This document shows positions 25,896 through 35,823 of a stretch of 64,000 bases of DNA, in pieces. The translations under genes and the position numbers were made by a program. Where the stretch lies: the NCBI GenBank assembly GCA_965247375.1, contig CBDFHU010000090.1, positions 1 through 64,000 of the forward strand, in the 5' to 3' direction. Every line of letters starts with the position of its first letter. Position 1 is the first letter of the stretch. The stretch comes from Arsenicibacter sp965247375 (GTDB taxonomy: Bacteria; Bacteroidota; Bacteroidia; Cytophagales; Spirosomataceae). A model generated the notes under the pieces. It saw only the letters and a program-made list of their open reading frames with translations, was not told the DNA's origin and searched no databases.

Positions 25896-27404
25896 CTAGA
25901 ACCAGTTCGGGTTCTGTTTCAGGCCGGGATTGATCTGAATCTGGGTGCTCGGAACCGGCCACAGATAGTCGCGGTCTTTATTGAACGTCCGCTGCACAAC
26001 CACCTGATTGAGGTAATTCAGAACCGGGCCGTTGTTTTCGGTTTCGATGGTTTTCCAGCGTTTTACGTCGCTGTAATACAAACCTTCGAAGGCCAGTTCA
26101 ACGCGGCGCTCCCGCCGGATGAGGCTGCGCATGGCCGCCTGCGTAAGCCCGGCCGTCAGTACCGGCATACCGGCCCGCTGACGCACCAGATTCATAGCTT
26201 CATACACCGTGGCATCCGGTCCAGCAGCTTCGTTCTGTGCCTCGGCGTAAGTAAGCAGCACTTCGGCATAGCGGATCAGGATAATATTAATCTGGTTGGT
26301 GTTTGAGGCCGGGGCCGGCAGTGCCTCGTTGTCGGTAAAATTGGTATACTTTTTCAGGCCGAATCCGGTCGTCACCACGTTGGCGGCCGTTGTTACCCGC
26401 CCGTTAAATTTATAGCCGACCGTGTACATGGTCTGTAACAGCCGCGGGTCGCGGTTTTCGAACGGCTTTGCCGGATCATACAACGGTGACTCCTCTTTGG
26501 TTTTTCCGTCGGTCATCAGATAAACGTCGGCCAGGTTACGGGCCGGAGCGGGCCGGTTGAGCACATAACTGTCATAATCAAGATTATTCAGGAACCGGGG
26601 AGACTGGTACTCAACGTTGAACACCACCTCCTGATTCCGCTCGTTGGCCAGCAGAAACAGGTTACGGTAGTTCGGGAAGAGGGTGTATGTTTTGCGGTCA
26701 ATCAGCGATTTTGCGGCGGCAGCGGCTTCGGCCCAGCGGCTGTTATAAAGTAATACACGAGCTTTCAGGGCAATGGCAGCTCCCTTCGTAACCCGCCCCA
26801 GGTCACTGCCCGAAGTATAGGCATCGGGCAACACCGGAATGGCCTCGTCGAGATCTTTCAGAATCTGCGCCACCACCTCTTCTTTGGTATTACGCGGCAA
26901 CAACCCCTGCGTCGCCAGGTCAGGCTGATCGGTTATGAGCGGAACCCCGCCGTAGGTATCCACCAGACCCTGATAATAAAATGCCCGCAAAAACTTTGCT
27001 TCACCGGTTGTCCGGTTTTTCAGGTCATCGGTCATGCCGCTTACACCGCCGATTTTGGCCAGGAAGGTATTGGTGCGGCCAACGCCTTTGTAGCCTTGTG
27101 TCCAGCGGGCCGTAATAAGCCCCGTAATCGGCGTATGCGCCCCCATGCCGATGGCATTGGTGCCGTTCGACTCGTTATAGGGCATCCCGTTCGAGGTGAT
27201 CATATCTGTTTCGTAAAACCACGTAATGCAGTCATAAAGCGCATTATAACAGCCACTCAGACCTGCCATTGCATCGGCCTGTGTACGCCAGAACGTGGTT
27301 TCACTGTATTGATCAGTCGGATCAACATTCAGATTATTTTGGCAGCTCAGCTGGGCTACCGACAGCAATGCGGTAGTCAGAGCCAGAGAAATATATTTTT
27401 TCAT
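25896..27404 (-). CDS. SusD/RagB-family outer-membrane glycan-binding lipoprotein
   Basis: The SusD-like partner of the TonB-dependent porter, capping it and binding glycans. The signal MKKYISLALTTALLSVAQLSC ends in a lipobox Cys. The SusD features are present: YSETTFWRTQADAMAGLSGCYNALY, TGEAKFLRAFYYQGLVDTYGGVPL, and the C-terminal IILIRYAEVLLTYAEAQNEA with RRERRVELAFEGLYYSDVKRW. At 502 residues it is of normal length. It follows SusC after 11 bp. Confidence 0.96.
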   Translation of the reverse strand: MKKYISLALTTALLSVAQLSCQNNLNVDPTDQYSETTFWRTQADAMAGLSGCYNALYDCITWFYETDMITSNGMPYNESNGTNAIGMGAHTPITGLITARWTQGYKGVGRTNTFLAKIGGVSGMTDDLKNRTTGEAKFLRAFYYQGLVDTYGGVPLITDQPDLATQGLLPRNTKEEVVAQILKDLDEAIPVLPDAYTSGSDLGRVTKGAAIALKARVLLYNSRWAEAAAAAKSLIDRKTYTLFPNYRNLFLLANERNQEVVFNVEYQSPRFLNNLDYDSYVLNRPAPARNLADVYLMTDGKTKEESPLYDPAKPFENRDPRLLQTMYTVGYKFNGRVTTAANVVTTGFGLKKYTNFTDNEALPAPASNTNQINIILIRYAEVLLTYAEAQNEAAGPDATVYEAMNLVRQRAGMPVLTAGLTQAAMRSLIRRERRVELAFEGLYYSDVKRWKTIETENNGPVLNYLNQVVVQRTFNKDRDYLWPVPSTQIQINPGLKQNPNWF

Positions 27405-27415
27405 GTTCTGTTGCC

Positions 27416-30400
27416 TTAGAAAGTAATGTTAACGCCGGCTGTATACGTTTTTACTGTCGGGAACTCATAGAAGGTAGAACCAGTCAGGTTTTTCTCCGGA
27501 TCGAATCCTTTGAGCGGAGTGAATGTCAGCATATTCTGGCCGTTGATAAAGAGCTTTGTTTTCTGTACACCGATTTTACGCAGCCATGTTTCGGGCAGAT
27601 CATAGCTGAGCTGAACGTTTTTCAGCCGCAGGTAAGCCGCATTTTTCAGCCAGAAGTCTGAGCTGCGGAAGTTCTCGGTCTGACTGCCTTCAAACGTGGT
27701 TATGATCGGCAGGCGGGCATCGGGGTTTTCAGGCGTCCACGAGTCGGTTACCCATTCTTTCGTCACCGACGTACCAAACCAGAACGGCATCGCCCCGATG
27801 TTTTCGGTATAGGTAAACACCTTGCCGACGCCCTGGAAAAAGGCACTCAATGCGAAACGGCGGTAGCTCAGATTGGTGTTAAACTGGTAGGTCAGGCGGG
27901 GGATATTTGACCCCTGAATGGTCCGGTCTGCTTCCGAAATCACGTTATCGCCGTTGACATCCTGGTATTTCAGATACCCCGGTTTGGTATTCACATTCTG
28001 GAACGGGCTGTTTTTGATTTCCTCCTGATTCCGGAAGATACCGGCCGCATTGATCAGGTAATAGGAATTAATCGGCGAGCCTTCAGTAATGATTTGCCGG
28101 CCGGAGTAAATCACGCTGCCTTTCAGGTCCACCACTTTGTTTTTTACGTACGTAAAACCTCCGTTCAGATTGATACTCAACCCTTTCACATTATGCCGGA
28201 ATCCGGCGCTGACTTCCAGACCGGTATTATCGACGGTACCAATGTTCTGGATCGGCCCGTTCAGGGCACCAACCTGAGCCGCAATCGGCACCGCGCTCAG
28301 GATATCGGTCGTACGCTTTTTGAAAAACTCGGCCGTAAAGGTGAGTTTATTTTTGAACACACCGGCGTCGATACCAATGTTGCTGATCGTGGTCGTTTCC
28401 CAGGTAATGGTCGGATCGTTGTAGGATGTGACGGCAGCCCCCGACGAGATTGTGTTTCCGAAAGGATAATCCTGGCCTAACGTCACGAGGTTGACATACC
28501 GGAACAGATCGATGTTCTGATTACCCAGCTGCCCCACCGAGGCCCGCAGTTTAAGTTCATCAATCCAGTTCACGTCTTTCATAAACGCCTCTTCGTTAAT
28601 CCGCCAGCCGGCCGAGATTGACGGGAAAAAGCCCCACTGCCGCCCTTTGGCAAACCGCGACGACCCATCGTAGCGGAAGTTGGCTTCGAGCAGGTAGCGC
28701 TCGTTGAAATTATAGTTTACCCGACCGAAAAACGACTGAATGCCAGACCGCGCCGACGTACCCGAAACGGCGGGGTTCGAGGAACCGGCGTTCAGTTCCT
28801 GTAGGGCGTTACCGAGATAGCCTTCGTTCCGGGCCAGAAAACTGCGGTTGCTGAACGTTTCACGGCTATACCCGGCCAGGGCTTTCAGGTTATGCTTTTC
28901 ACCGATCGTACCCTCCCAGTTCAGGGTATTAAACAGTGTTGTATTCAATACGCCCGAGTTGGTCTGCCGCGTACCGCGGTTGCCCTGGCCATCGTACGGA
29001 ACAAGCTGTGTTTCACCCGTTTTCACCTGATAGGTATAAATCTCCGGCACAAACTGGTTTACGAAGTTATCCGCCTTGTTGATGGCTCCGTTAATCTTAA
29101 ACGTAATATTCAGCGGCAGCTGGTATTCAACAAACAGGTTGAGCAGCACCTGCTGAAGCTTTGAATTATTGTTACCTTCGTCGGCCAGCGCGTAAGGATT
29201 CCGGAACACATTGTGGCCCGGCGTCCGGATAAAGGTGTTGGCGTAGCGGCCGTCCGGGAGATACGACGGGTGGAAAGCCTGCGCCTTGAAGGTCATCTCC
29301 ATCAGGTTGGCCACGCCCGCCACCGGTTCGTTGATGTCGCGGAACGAAGCATTGATCAGCGCCCCGACTTTCAGCCGCTCCGTAACCGACGCCACCGTGT
29401 TGTAGTTCAGCGCATACCGCTTCGAGTCCGTCCCGCGCAATACGCCGCTCTGGGTCAGGTAATTGAGCGACAACGCATAGGTCAGCTTGCTGGTACCGGC
29501 CGAAAAACGCAGGTCGTGGTTTTGCATCAGCCCCGGGTTAAACATCATGTCCCGCCAGTCATTATAGGGATAAACAACCGGATCGGTTTTCATTCCCTGC
29601 TTATATTCCTCAATCAGCGCATCCGAATAGTCGACCGTTGCGCGGCCTTCGTTGCGCTGCGCCTGGTTCCGGAGCTGCATGAACTGGATCGGATCGACCA
29701 CAAAATCAGGCAGGTAGTTTACATACTGATTACCGGTGTAGTAGTTATACTCAACCGTAAACTTATCTTTTTTACCCCCTTTGGTCGTAATCAGCACCAC
29801 ACCGTTAGCTGCCCGCGACCCGTAAATCGCCGCAGATGCGGCATCTTTCAGCACCGAAATACTCTCAATATCAGCCGGGTTCACGTTTTCCAGCGGAAAT
29901 TCAATGCCGTTGACCAGTACGAGCGGGTTGTTATTATTGAGCGTACCGACGCCCCGTATCCGGATAGTTGCGGCATCGCGGCCGGGCTGGCCACCGGGCT
30001 GGTTCACGTAGACGCCCTCAACCCCCTGTAACATCTGCGACGCATTGGTCAGCGGAGCATTCTGCTGCCGCTTGATATCGACCGTCGAAATAGCCCCCGT
30101 CAGGTTTACTTTTTTCTGGACCCCGTACCCGACAACTACCACCTCATTCAGCGTTTTATCACTCATCACCAGCTTCAGATCAATCACCGACCGGTTGCCC
30201 ACCTCCACCTCCTGCGACTGATAGCCGACAAAGGAGAATACCAGTTTATGGTCGCCGTTTTCGGGGACCTGTAAGCGGTATTTACCCTCGGCGTCGGTGC
30301 TGGCCCCGCGCGTGGTATTCTGAACAATGATACTGACACCGGGCAAAGGCTCACCAGTGGCCTGATCAGTTACCGAACCCGTAATCGTCCGATCGGCCTG

Positions 30401-30817
30401 GGTGGTGGTAGTGGTTTGATGAGCCGCGTCCTGTTTTTCGGCCGGCTCAGCGGGCAAAGTTTCCGGACTGAGTACAATCTGGCGGCCTACCACCTGATAA
30501 TGCACCCGCAACGGCCGGAGCGTTTTATCAAGAATCTCACGCAACGGTTCATTGTTAGCAATCAGAGTCACTTTCTGATCAACCGGAATTTCACGCGGAC
30601 TGAAGGCAAACCGGATATTCGATTGGGTTTCGATTGTTTTCAGCACTTTCCGTAAGCCCTGGTTTTCGAGCCGTATATTCATTCGCTTATCCAGTAGTTC
30701 CTGGGCACTGGCGTCATAGGCCAGCGAAACACCCGTAAAAATTACCGCCAGAAATACCTGAAACAGCGTAAGTTTCATGAGGTAAAGTAGAGTTTGGAAG
30801 GGTAATGGTTTTTGCAT
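27416..30817 (-). CDS. SusC/RagA TonB-dependent receptor with N-terminal STN signalling domain
   Basis: An outer-membrane glycan importer, 1133 residues from the ATG at 30817 (MQKPLPFQTLLYLMKLTLFQVF); the frame is open further upstream, but the longer N-terminus is not signal-like. After the signal peptide (ending at DASAQ) comes an STN domain (about 40-120; IRLENQGLRKVLKTIETQ), which contacts FecR. Then come a carboxypeptidase-regulatory-like domain (ITGSVTDQATGEPLPGVSI), the TonB plug with VVVVGYGVQKK and ISVLKDAASAAIYGSRAANGV, and the barrel ending in YTAGVNITF. The STN domain plus the upstream sigma/FecR pair means that substrate binding is signalled to transcription. Confidence 0.95.
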   Translation of the reverse strand: MQKPLPFQTLLYLMKLTLFQVFLAVIFTGVSLAYDASAQELLDKRMNIRLENQGLRKVLKTIETQSNIRFAFSPREIPVDQKVTLIANNEPLREILDKTLRPLRVHYQVVGRQIVLSPETLPAEPAEKQDAAHQTTTTTQADRTITGSVTDQATGEPLPGVSIIVQNTTRGASTDAEGKYRLQVPENGDHKLVFSFVGYQSQEVEVGNRSVIDLKLVMSDKTLNEVVVVGYGVQKKVNLTGAISTVDIKRQQNAPLTNASQMLQGVEGVYVNQPGGQPGRDAATIRIRGVGTLNNNNPLVLVNGIEFPLENVNPADIESISVLKDAASAAIYGSRAANGVVLITTKGGKKDKFTVEYNYYTGNQYVNYLPDFVVDPIQFMQLRNQAQRNEGRATVDYSDALIEEYKQGMKTDPVVYPYNDWRDMMFNPGLMQNHDLRFSAGTSKLTYALSLNYLTQSGVLRGTDSKRYALNYNTVASVTERLKVGALINASFRDINEPVAGVANLMEMTFKAQAFHPSYLPDGRYANTFIRTPGHNVFRNPYALADEGNNNSKLQQVLLNLFVEYQLPLNITFKINGAINKADNFVNQFVPEIYTYQVKTGETQLVPYDGQGNRGTRQTNSGVLNTTLFNTLNWEGTIGEKHNLKALAGYSRETFSNRSFLARNEGYLGNALQELNAGSSNPAVSGTSARSGIQSFFGRVNYNFNERYLLEANFRYDGSSRFAKGRQWGFFPSISAGWRINEEAFMKDVNWIDELKLRASVGQLGNQNIDLFRYVNLVTLGQDYPFGNTISSGAAVTSYNDPTITWETTTISNIGIDAGVFKNKLTFTAEFFKKRTTDILSAVPIAAQVGALNGPIQNIGTVDNTGLEVSAGFRHNVKGLSINLNGGFTYVKNKVVDLKGSVIYSGRQIITEGSPINSYYLINAAGIFRNQEEIKNSPFQNVNTKPGYLKYQDVNGDNVISEADRTIQGSNIPRLTYQFNTNLSYRRFALSAFFQGVGKVFTYTENIGAMPFWFGTSVTKEWVTDSWTPENPDARLPIITTFEGSQTENFRSSDFWLKNAAYLRLKNVQLSYDLPETWLRKIGVQKTKLFINGQNMLTFTPLKGFDPEKNLTGSTFYEFPTVKTYTAGVNITF

Positions 30818-30913
30818 TACTTTGATCTGTTTTTGTTTTTGTAAGGACAAAAGCTCCCCCGTGCATTCATTCTCTGAATGCCTGCGGACTGACCATCTCA
30901 TAAGGGGGATATC

Positions 30914-30951
30914 AACATCCGGCATGCTGCAACAGGCCGGATGTTTTTTTT
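30914..30951. repeat. Hairpin with T run in the FecR-SusC gap
   Basis: AACATCCGG and CCGGATGTT pair around a 14-base loop and are followed on the plus strand by eight T. In form it is a plus-strand terminator, yet no plus-strand gene precedes it. It could stop antisense transcripts, or act as a leader hairpin upstream of SusC. The 173-bp gap suggests that SusC has its own promoter, possibly used by the locus sigma factor. Confidence 0.45.
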
Positions 30952-30990
30952 CCGGAAGTGTATCTACTGCTTTTTCATACTATACCTTCA

Positions 30991-32085
30991 TTAAGGATTA
31001 ACGGGTTCGGAACAGCCTTTACTATAAATAACAACCTGCGCATTAATAACTTTATAATTGGCATTCAGTACTTTACATATCACATCAAGTTTCTGAAACA
31101 AATCTTCCTGATCGAGACTCAGCGTCAGTGAACAATGCTGCATAAGTTCTTCATCGTAGATAACGTCTACGCCGTAGGCTTTTTCGATGGCATCGAACAC
31201 ATCTGCAACCGGTGCATCATCAAACTCAAACAACACCATCGCTGCCGGTGGCAGAATAATCCGCGGGTGCCCGACCAGGGTCTTGTTGAGGGTAATGATA
31301 TCCCGCTGAAAAATAACTTCCTGATTAGGTGTCAGCACTACTCCTTTCGATTCAGGATCCTTTTCCTTGTCGGACTGATGCGGGTAAACCGAGACCCGAC
31401 CGGTCCGGACCGAGACCGTCACCGTGGGCGAGTCAGGCAGCGCCTTGACCCGGAAACTCGTCCCGAGCACACGGGTAATCAACCCGTTGGCATATACGAC
31501 AAACGGCTTCTGCGGATTTTTCCGGACCGAAAAGAAGGCATCGCCTACCAGCGTAACTTCCCGGACCGGTCCTGACATAGCCCGGCGGTAGCGCAGATGA
31601 CTGCCCTGCTGCAGATCGGCCCGGCTGCCGTCGGGTAGCTGTACCTGCATCACCTCACTGGCTTCGTTTACCGTTTCAATCCAGCCGGTTGAGTCATTTC
31701 CCCTGGCCAGCCCCGACAGCGGGGAGTCCGGCCGCCCACGGAACAGCCAGCCGGCACCCAGCAGAAGCAGTACAGAGGCCACCACGGCCAGAGCATACCA
31801 CCGGTTGACCGTACGGCGTACAAAAACCGGTTCCGGTCGCCGGAGCGTAGTTTGTATCCGGTCCCAGATTATCTCGACTGCTTCTGTCTGCGGCCGTTCA
31901 GGCTCCTGAATAGCTTCCAGACCAACCACCAGCCGGCGGGCTTCCTCTACCTGATAGTATCGTTCGGGATAGTCCTTCAGAAAGTCCGCCCAGAACGCTT
32001 CGGTCTCTGCCGTGGGCGTACATACCCACTCCTTGAAGTAATCGTCGGCGGCCAGGTCTTCTGCATTGAACTGATAATAATTCAT
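30991..32085 (-). CDS. FecR-family anti-sigma factor
   Basis: A 364-residue inner-membrane regulator. The cytoplasmic N-terminus (about 1-95) would hold the sigma factor; one membrane segment follows (RWYALAVVASVLLLLGAGWLF, about 98-118). The periplasmic FecR domain has VQLPDGSRADLQQGSHLRY, VTLVGDAFFSVRKNPQKPFVV and ITRVLGTSFRVKA, and a C-terminal STN-like region (FDDAPVADVFDAIEKAYGVDVIYD) should meet the SusC STN domain. It lies 12 bp after the sigma gene. Upon a signal it is expected to release or activate the sigma factor. Confidence 0.95.
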   Translation of the reverse strand: MNYYQFNAEDLAADDYFKEWVCTPTAETEAFWADFLKDYPERYYQVEEARRLVVGLEAIQEPERPQTEAVEIIWDRIQTTLRRPEPVFVRRTVNRWYALAVVASVLLLLGAGWLFRGRPDSPLSGLARGNDSTGWIETVNEASEVMQVQLPDGSRADLQQGSHLRYRRAMSGPVREVTLVGDAFFSVRKNPQKPFVVYANGLITRVLGTSFRVKALPDSPTVTVSVRTGRVSVYPHQSDKEKDPESKGVVLTPNQEVIFQRDIITLNKTLVGHPRIILPPAAMVLFEFDDAPVADVFDAIEKAYGVDVIYDEELMQHCSLTLSLDQEDLFQKLDVICKVLNANYKVINAQVVIYSKGCSEPVNP

Positions 32086-32097
32086 GGTTGTATCTGT

Positions 32098-32691
32098 CTA
32101 AAATAATCCGGTTAAGCCAGTCCATAGCAGCGACACCGAGAAAATCCGGACAACCTCACGCAGCGTCTTCAAGGCAGAATAAATAAACCGGCAGGCCGAT
32201 TGGTAGTTAACGCCCATAATCTGAGCAATTTCTTCGTTGCTGAAGTGTTGATAGAAGCGTAGATTCAGGGCTTCCTGCTGACGCGGGGTAAGTCGCTCGT
32301 AGCTTTTGCGGAGTTGCCGGTAGAGATGCTCCCGCTCTTCCGACTGAATCAGATTAGCATCAATCACAAACTCGTCCGGCATTGGCGGCAGGTCGTCAAT
32401 GGCCGTTGCCTGAAACAGCAGATCGCGGTTACGCGTCCGGGCAAGCTTATTCCGGAGGGCTCGGAACAGGTAAAATTTAATGGAATCCGTATCACTCAGA
32501 TTCGCACGGCTTTGCCACAACTCAATAAACAGATCGTGGATACTGTCTTCAATCAACGGGGTATCATTGGCAATTTTATTACCGTAGTTCAGCAAGGCAC
32601 GGGCATATAGCCGGTAAACCTGCTGAAAAGCCGTTTCGTCGCCCTGACGAAAGGCGTGCCATAACTCAGACTGGGACAAATTCGGCGACAC
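32098..32691 (-). CDS. ECF sigma factor of the first Sus-type locus
   Basis: A 197-residue sigma-70 of the extracytoplasmic-function type, with region 2 (ALLNYGNKIANDTPLIEDSIHDLFIELWQ) and region 4 (YERLTPRQQEALNLRFYQHFSNEEIAQIMGVNYQSACRFIYSALK). The start codon is GTG at 32691; no ATG lies close. A hydrophobic C-terminus (FSVSLLWTGLTGLF) is often seen in Bacteroidota members. It is the first gene of the sigma-FecR-SusC-SusD order. No reliable promoter was seen in the 140 bp upstream. Confidence 0.95.
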   Translation of the reverse strand: MSPNLSQSELWHAFRQGDETAFQQVYRLYARALLNYGNKIANDTPLIEDSIHDLFIELWQSRANLSDTDSIKFYLFRALRNKLARTRNRDLLFQATAIDDLPPMPDEFVIDANLIQSEEREHLYRQLRKSYERLTPRQQEALNLRFYQHFSNEEIAQIMGVNYQSACRFIYSALKTLREVVRIFSVSLLWTGLTGLF

Positions 32692-32831
32692 TGCGTTAAG
32701 GGCCTTAGACGATTAACAAACCCTGCCGGACTCAACGGGGTCTTTATATACCAATGCCATGAATAAGCCTTTTTAATCCTGTTTTTTAGAAAAAAATTTC
32801 ATATTCGCTCCCTCCTATCATTTCCTGGTCT

Positions 32832-32870
32832 AAAAAAAAGGTTAACCTTCCTGTAAAAGTTAACCTTTTT
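32832..32870 (-). terminator. Rho-independent terminator downstream of the GH95 gene
   Basis: AAAAAGGTTAAC pairs with GTTAACCTTTTT across a 12-base loop; on the minus strand the stem is followed by eight T. It lies after the palindromic repeat that follows the GH95 stop. The neighbouring 32871-32971 and 32692-32831 contain no gene. Confidence 0.8.
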
Positions 32871-32880
32871 CAGACCTTCC

Positions 32881-32967
32881 GGTTTATTGACCTTCCAGGA
32901 ACAGGGCCGCCTGACGACCGTCCGCTGTTCAAAACTTTCCGGAAGGTCAATAAACCCTCGCAGAGTT
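32881..32967. repeat. Palindromic repeat (AACTCCGCGAGGGTT family, copy B)
   Basis: TTTATTGACCTTCCAGGAA and the near-complement TTTCCGGAAGGTCAATAAA form long arms, and the right end continues as ACCCTCGCAGAGTT. The inner and outer modules match copy A but are arranged differently. It lies between the GH95 stop and its terminator. Confidence 0.6.
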
Positions 32968-32971
32968 CTCA

Positions 32972-35767
32972 TTACAAAACCTTATACGTCTTTCCTTTCT
33001 GCGTAGTCAGCGGGACGTCTTTACCGTTGAAGCGAAGCGTACAGGGCTGACCGGCCAGTGAGGTAACCGTCAGGCTGGTAACCTGCCCGTTTTTCCAGGC
33101 ATAGTCCAGCGTAAAGCCACCGCGGGCGCGGATTCCTTTCACGCTTCCTTCGGCCAATGCCGACGGCAGGGCGGGCAGCAGGTCGATGGTTGTTCCCTGG
33201 CTCTGAATCAGCATCTCGGCCATCCCGGCCGAACCGCCGAAGTTCCCGTCGATCTGGAACGGCGGATGCGCATCGAACAGGTTCAGGTACGAACCACCGG
33301 CTCCTGAGACCGGCCGCAGCAGCATACGCACCATCTGCTGAGCATGTTCGCCGTCGCGGAAACGGGCCCAGAAGTTGATTTTCCAGGCAAGGCTCCAGCC
33401 CGTCCCCTCGTCGCCCCGATAAATCAGCGACTGACGGGCGGCTTTCATCACATCCGGCGTTTGCTCCCAGGTAATGTCGTTGCCCGGATGCACACCCCAC
33501 AGGTGCGATACGTGCCGGTGTTTGTTCGTCGTATCGTCTTTATCTTCCAGCCATTCCTGCAACTGACCGAAACGGCCGATCTGGTTCGGCGCCAGCTGAG
33601 CTACTTTGGTCCGGAGCGTATCGCGGAAAGCGACGTCGGTGTTCAGCGCCTCTGCTGCCGCCATCGTATACCGGAACAGCGTCCGGATAATTTGATGGTC
33701 CATGGTCGGGCCCGCCACCAGCCCGCCATTTTCCGGCGAATTAGACGGTGTACTGATTAACCAGCCTGTTTTAGGATCTTTCACAAGAAAATCAACGAAA
33801 AACCGGCTAGCCTCTTTCATAATCGGGTAGGCCGTCTGTTGAAGGAATACCTTGTCCTGCGTAAAGCGGTAATGCTCCCACAGATGGGTACTCAGCCAGC
33901 CCGCGCCCGTTACCCAGATGCCGTGGTTTGCCGCGTTAATCGGCACCGTACCCCGCCATAAGTCCGTGTTGTGGTGTAATACCCAGCCACGTGCCCCGTA
34001 ATGCACCCTTGCCGTTTCGCGGCCGGCAACCGACAGCTCACGGATCATCCCGAACAGCGGTTCGTGCAGGGGGGACAGGTTCAGCACTTCGACCGGCCAG
34101 TAGTTCATTTCGGCATTGATATTGGTCGTATACTTACTGCCCCAGGGCGGTGTCAGCAGATCATTCCAGATGCCCTGCAGGTTGGCCGGACGGGTACCGG
34201 GCCGCGAGCTTGAGATGAGCAGATAGCGGCCGTACTGCATATACAGCGCCATAAACGACGGGTCGTTGGTCTGCCCGAAGCGGGCCAGACGTTCGTCGGT
34301 CGGCAGTTTATCCGCCTCTGCTGACGGGCGGCCCAGCTCTACCGAAAACGTTTTGTAATAAGGCTGATATTCCTGCACATGCCGCTGCCGGATCTGCGCA
34401 AATGATTTCCCGTTCAGACCCGCCAGAGTACGCTGGCACACCGCCAGCGGATTACCCGACACATCCTTGTAAGACACATAGTTGGTAGCCGCCGACAGAT
34501 ACAACGTCACGGCGTCTGCGCCGCTGACCACCAGCGAATCTCCGGAAACGGCAGCAGAACCCCGCTGCGTCTCTACCCGCAGAAAACTTTCTCCCCGTAA
34601 CGCGCCGTTACGCACCTGCACGGCCATGGCCAGGGTCCGGTCATCAATCCGGCGCACCGACGATTTTTTATGCGGGCTGTCGAGCCGCGCACTGAACCGG
34701 AGGCTACCAGGCTTATCGGCTGTCAACCGCACGACCAGCACCTGATCAGGCTGACTTACAAAATACTCCCGTGTGTAGCGAACGCCATTGGCCGTAAACC
34801 GGGTCCGGCTCACGGCTTCTTCCAGCAGGAGTTCACGGCGGTATTCCGACACTCCGGTCAGACCGGGAAAACGCAGGTGAAGATCACCAAACGGCTGATA
34901 ATCGGCCTGGTATTTTCCGACGGCCGGTGGGTCATCATTCTGGATCAGGTATTTCCAGTTACCATTCAGGCTTACGCCGTCTTTGGCCGTCTGCCCTTCC
35001 GGATAGATCGCAACCGGTCGGGACGTATCCTTGTAACCAGCGACCCCACCCTTATCGAAGTAATTCAGCACCTGAATGGCCAGTACGTTCTTGCCCGCCA
35101 CCAGCACACCAGCCGGAATGACGTACTTACGCGGGTCCTGATTATCAGCGGTACCGACCAGCTTACCATTGATAAATGTCCGGTCGTAATCGCGGATGCG
35201 GTTCAGGTCAAGGACGACCGGCTTAGTGAGCCAATCAGCCGGAATGGTAACCGTGGTCCGCAGCCAGACAGCTCCGTCGAGTCCTTCCAACCCGACCGAC
35301 TCCCAGCCATCGTAGGCCGGTACCTTCATGGTTTTCCAGCGGCTGTCGTCATAATCAGGGCTGGCCGGATTGCCCGTCAGTCCTTTACCGGCCAGCATGT
35401 CGGCGGTCCACTGTTCGCGGCGGCCTTCGTTGCTTTTCAGCCCCATAAAATGGGCTTCGGCGAGCGCATCGGCCTGCTTCTGTTTACCCTCGGCCAGCAG
35501 TTGCCGGATTTGCGGCAGGTATTCAGCTGCGCCTTTGTGGTTCGGGTCACGTGGTTCGCCGGTCCAGAGTGTTTCCTCGTTGAACTGAATGCGGTCACTG
35601 GCTATACCGCCGAATACCATACCACCGATCCGGCCATTGCCGACCGGCAGCGCATCGGTCCATTTTTCGGCAGGTTTGGTATACCACAATTTGTAGGACT
35701 GGGCCTGAGACAGTGCCGGTAACAGCAAGTTCAGCCCGATACAGGCGATCAGGTGAAAAGGTTTCAT
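32972..35767 (-). CDS. GH95 alpha-L-fucosidase-like enzyme with an inserted beta-sandwich domain
   Basis: A 931-residue secreted enzyme (signal MKPFHLIACIGLNLLLPALSQAQ). GH95 removes terminal alpha-1,2-fucose or L-galactose by inversion. The N-terminal GH95 domain begins LWYTKPAEKWTDALPVGNGRIGGMVFGG; the catalytic (alpha/alpha)6 part has TTNINAEMNYWPVEVLNLSPL (catalytic Asn pair), EWLEDKDDTTNKHRHVSHLWG, and FQIDGNFGGSAGMAE (catalytic Asp). Between about residues 113 and 288 a galactose-binding-like beta-sandwich (SRWKTMKVPAYDGWE, GLDGAVWLRTTVTIPADW, RTFINGKLVG) interrupts the N-terminal domain. It is downstream of the MGH1-like gene (127 bp). Confidence 0.93.
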   Translation of the reverse strand: MKPFHLIACIGLNLLLPALSQAQSYKLWYTKPAEKWTDALPVGNGRIGGMVFGGIASDRIQFNEETLWTGEPRDPNHKGAAEYLPQIRQLLAEGKQKQADALAEAHFMGLKSNEGRREQWTADMLAGKGLTGNPASPDYDDSRWKTMKVPAYDGWESVGLEGLDGAVWLRTTVTIPADWLTKPVVLDLNRIRDYDRTFINGKLVGTADNQDPRKYVIPAGVLVAGKNVLAIQVLNYFDKGGVAGYKDTSRPVAIYPEGQTAKDGVSLNGNWKYLIQNDDPPAVGKYQADYQPFGDLHLRFPGLTGVSEYRRELLLEEAVSRTRFTANGVRYTREYFVSQPDQVLVVRLTADKPGSLRFSARLDSPHKKSSVRRIDDRTLAMAVQVRNGALRGESFLRVETQRGSAAVSGDSLVVSGADAVTLYLSAATNYVSYKDVSGNPLAVCQRTLAGLNGKSFAQIRQRHVQEYQPYYKTFSVELGRPSAEADKLPTDERLARFGQTNDPSFMALYMQYGRYLLISSSRPGTRPANLQGIWNDLLTPPWGSKYTTNINAEMNYWPVEVLNLSPLHEPLFGMIRELSVAGRETARVHYGARGWVLHHNTDLWRGTVPINAANHGIWVTGAGWLSTHLWEHYRFTQDKVFLQQTAYPIMKEASRFFVDFLVKDPKTGWLISTPSNSPENGGLVAGPTMDHQIIRTLFRYTMAAAEALNTDVAFRDTLRTKVAQLAPNQIGRFGQLQEWLEDKDDTTNKHRHVSHLWGVHPGNDITWEQTPDVMKAARQSLIYRGDEGTGWSLAWKINFWARFRDGEHAQQMVRMLLRPVSGAGGSYLNLFDAHPPFQIDGNFGGSAGMAEMLIQSQGTTIDLLPALPSALAEGSVKGIRARGGFTLDYAWKNGQVTSLTVTSLAGQPCTLRFNGKDVPLTTQKGKTYKVL

Positions 35768-35823
35768 AGTCAGGTCAGGGCTCCGCTACAGGATCAGCAC
35801 GCCGGTACACGACGTCGTGGCGG

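Noticed and set aside
34670..35722. 350-codon open frame on the plus strand
   Set aside because: It is antisense to the clearly real GH95 gene and shows no family features; high GC bias makes such frames common.
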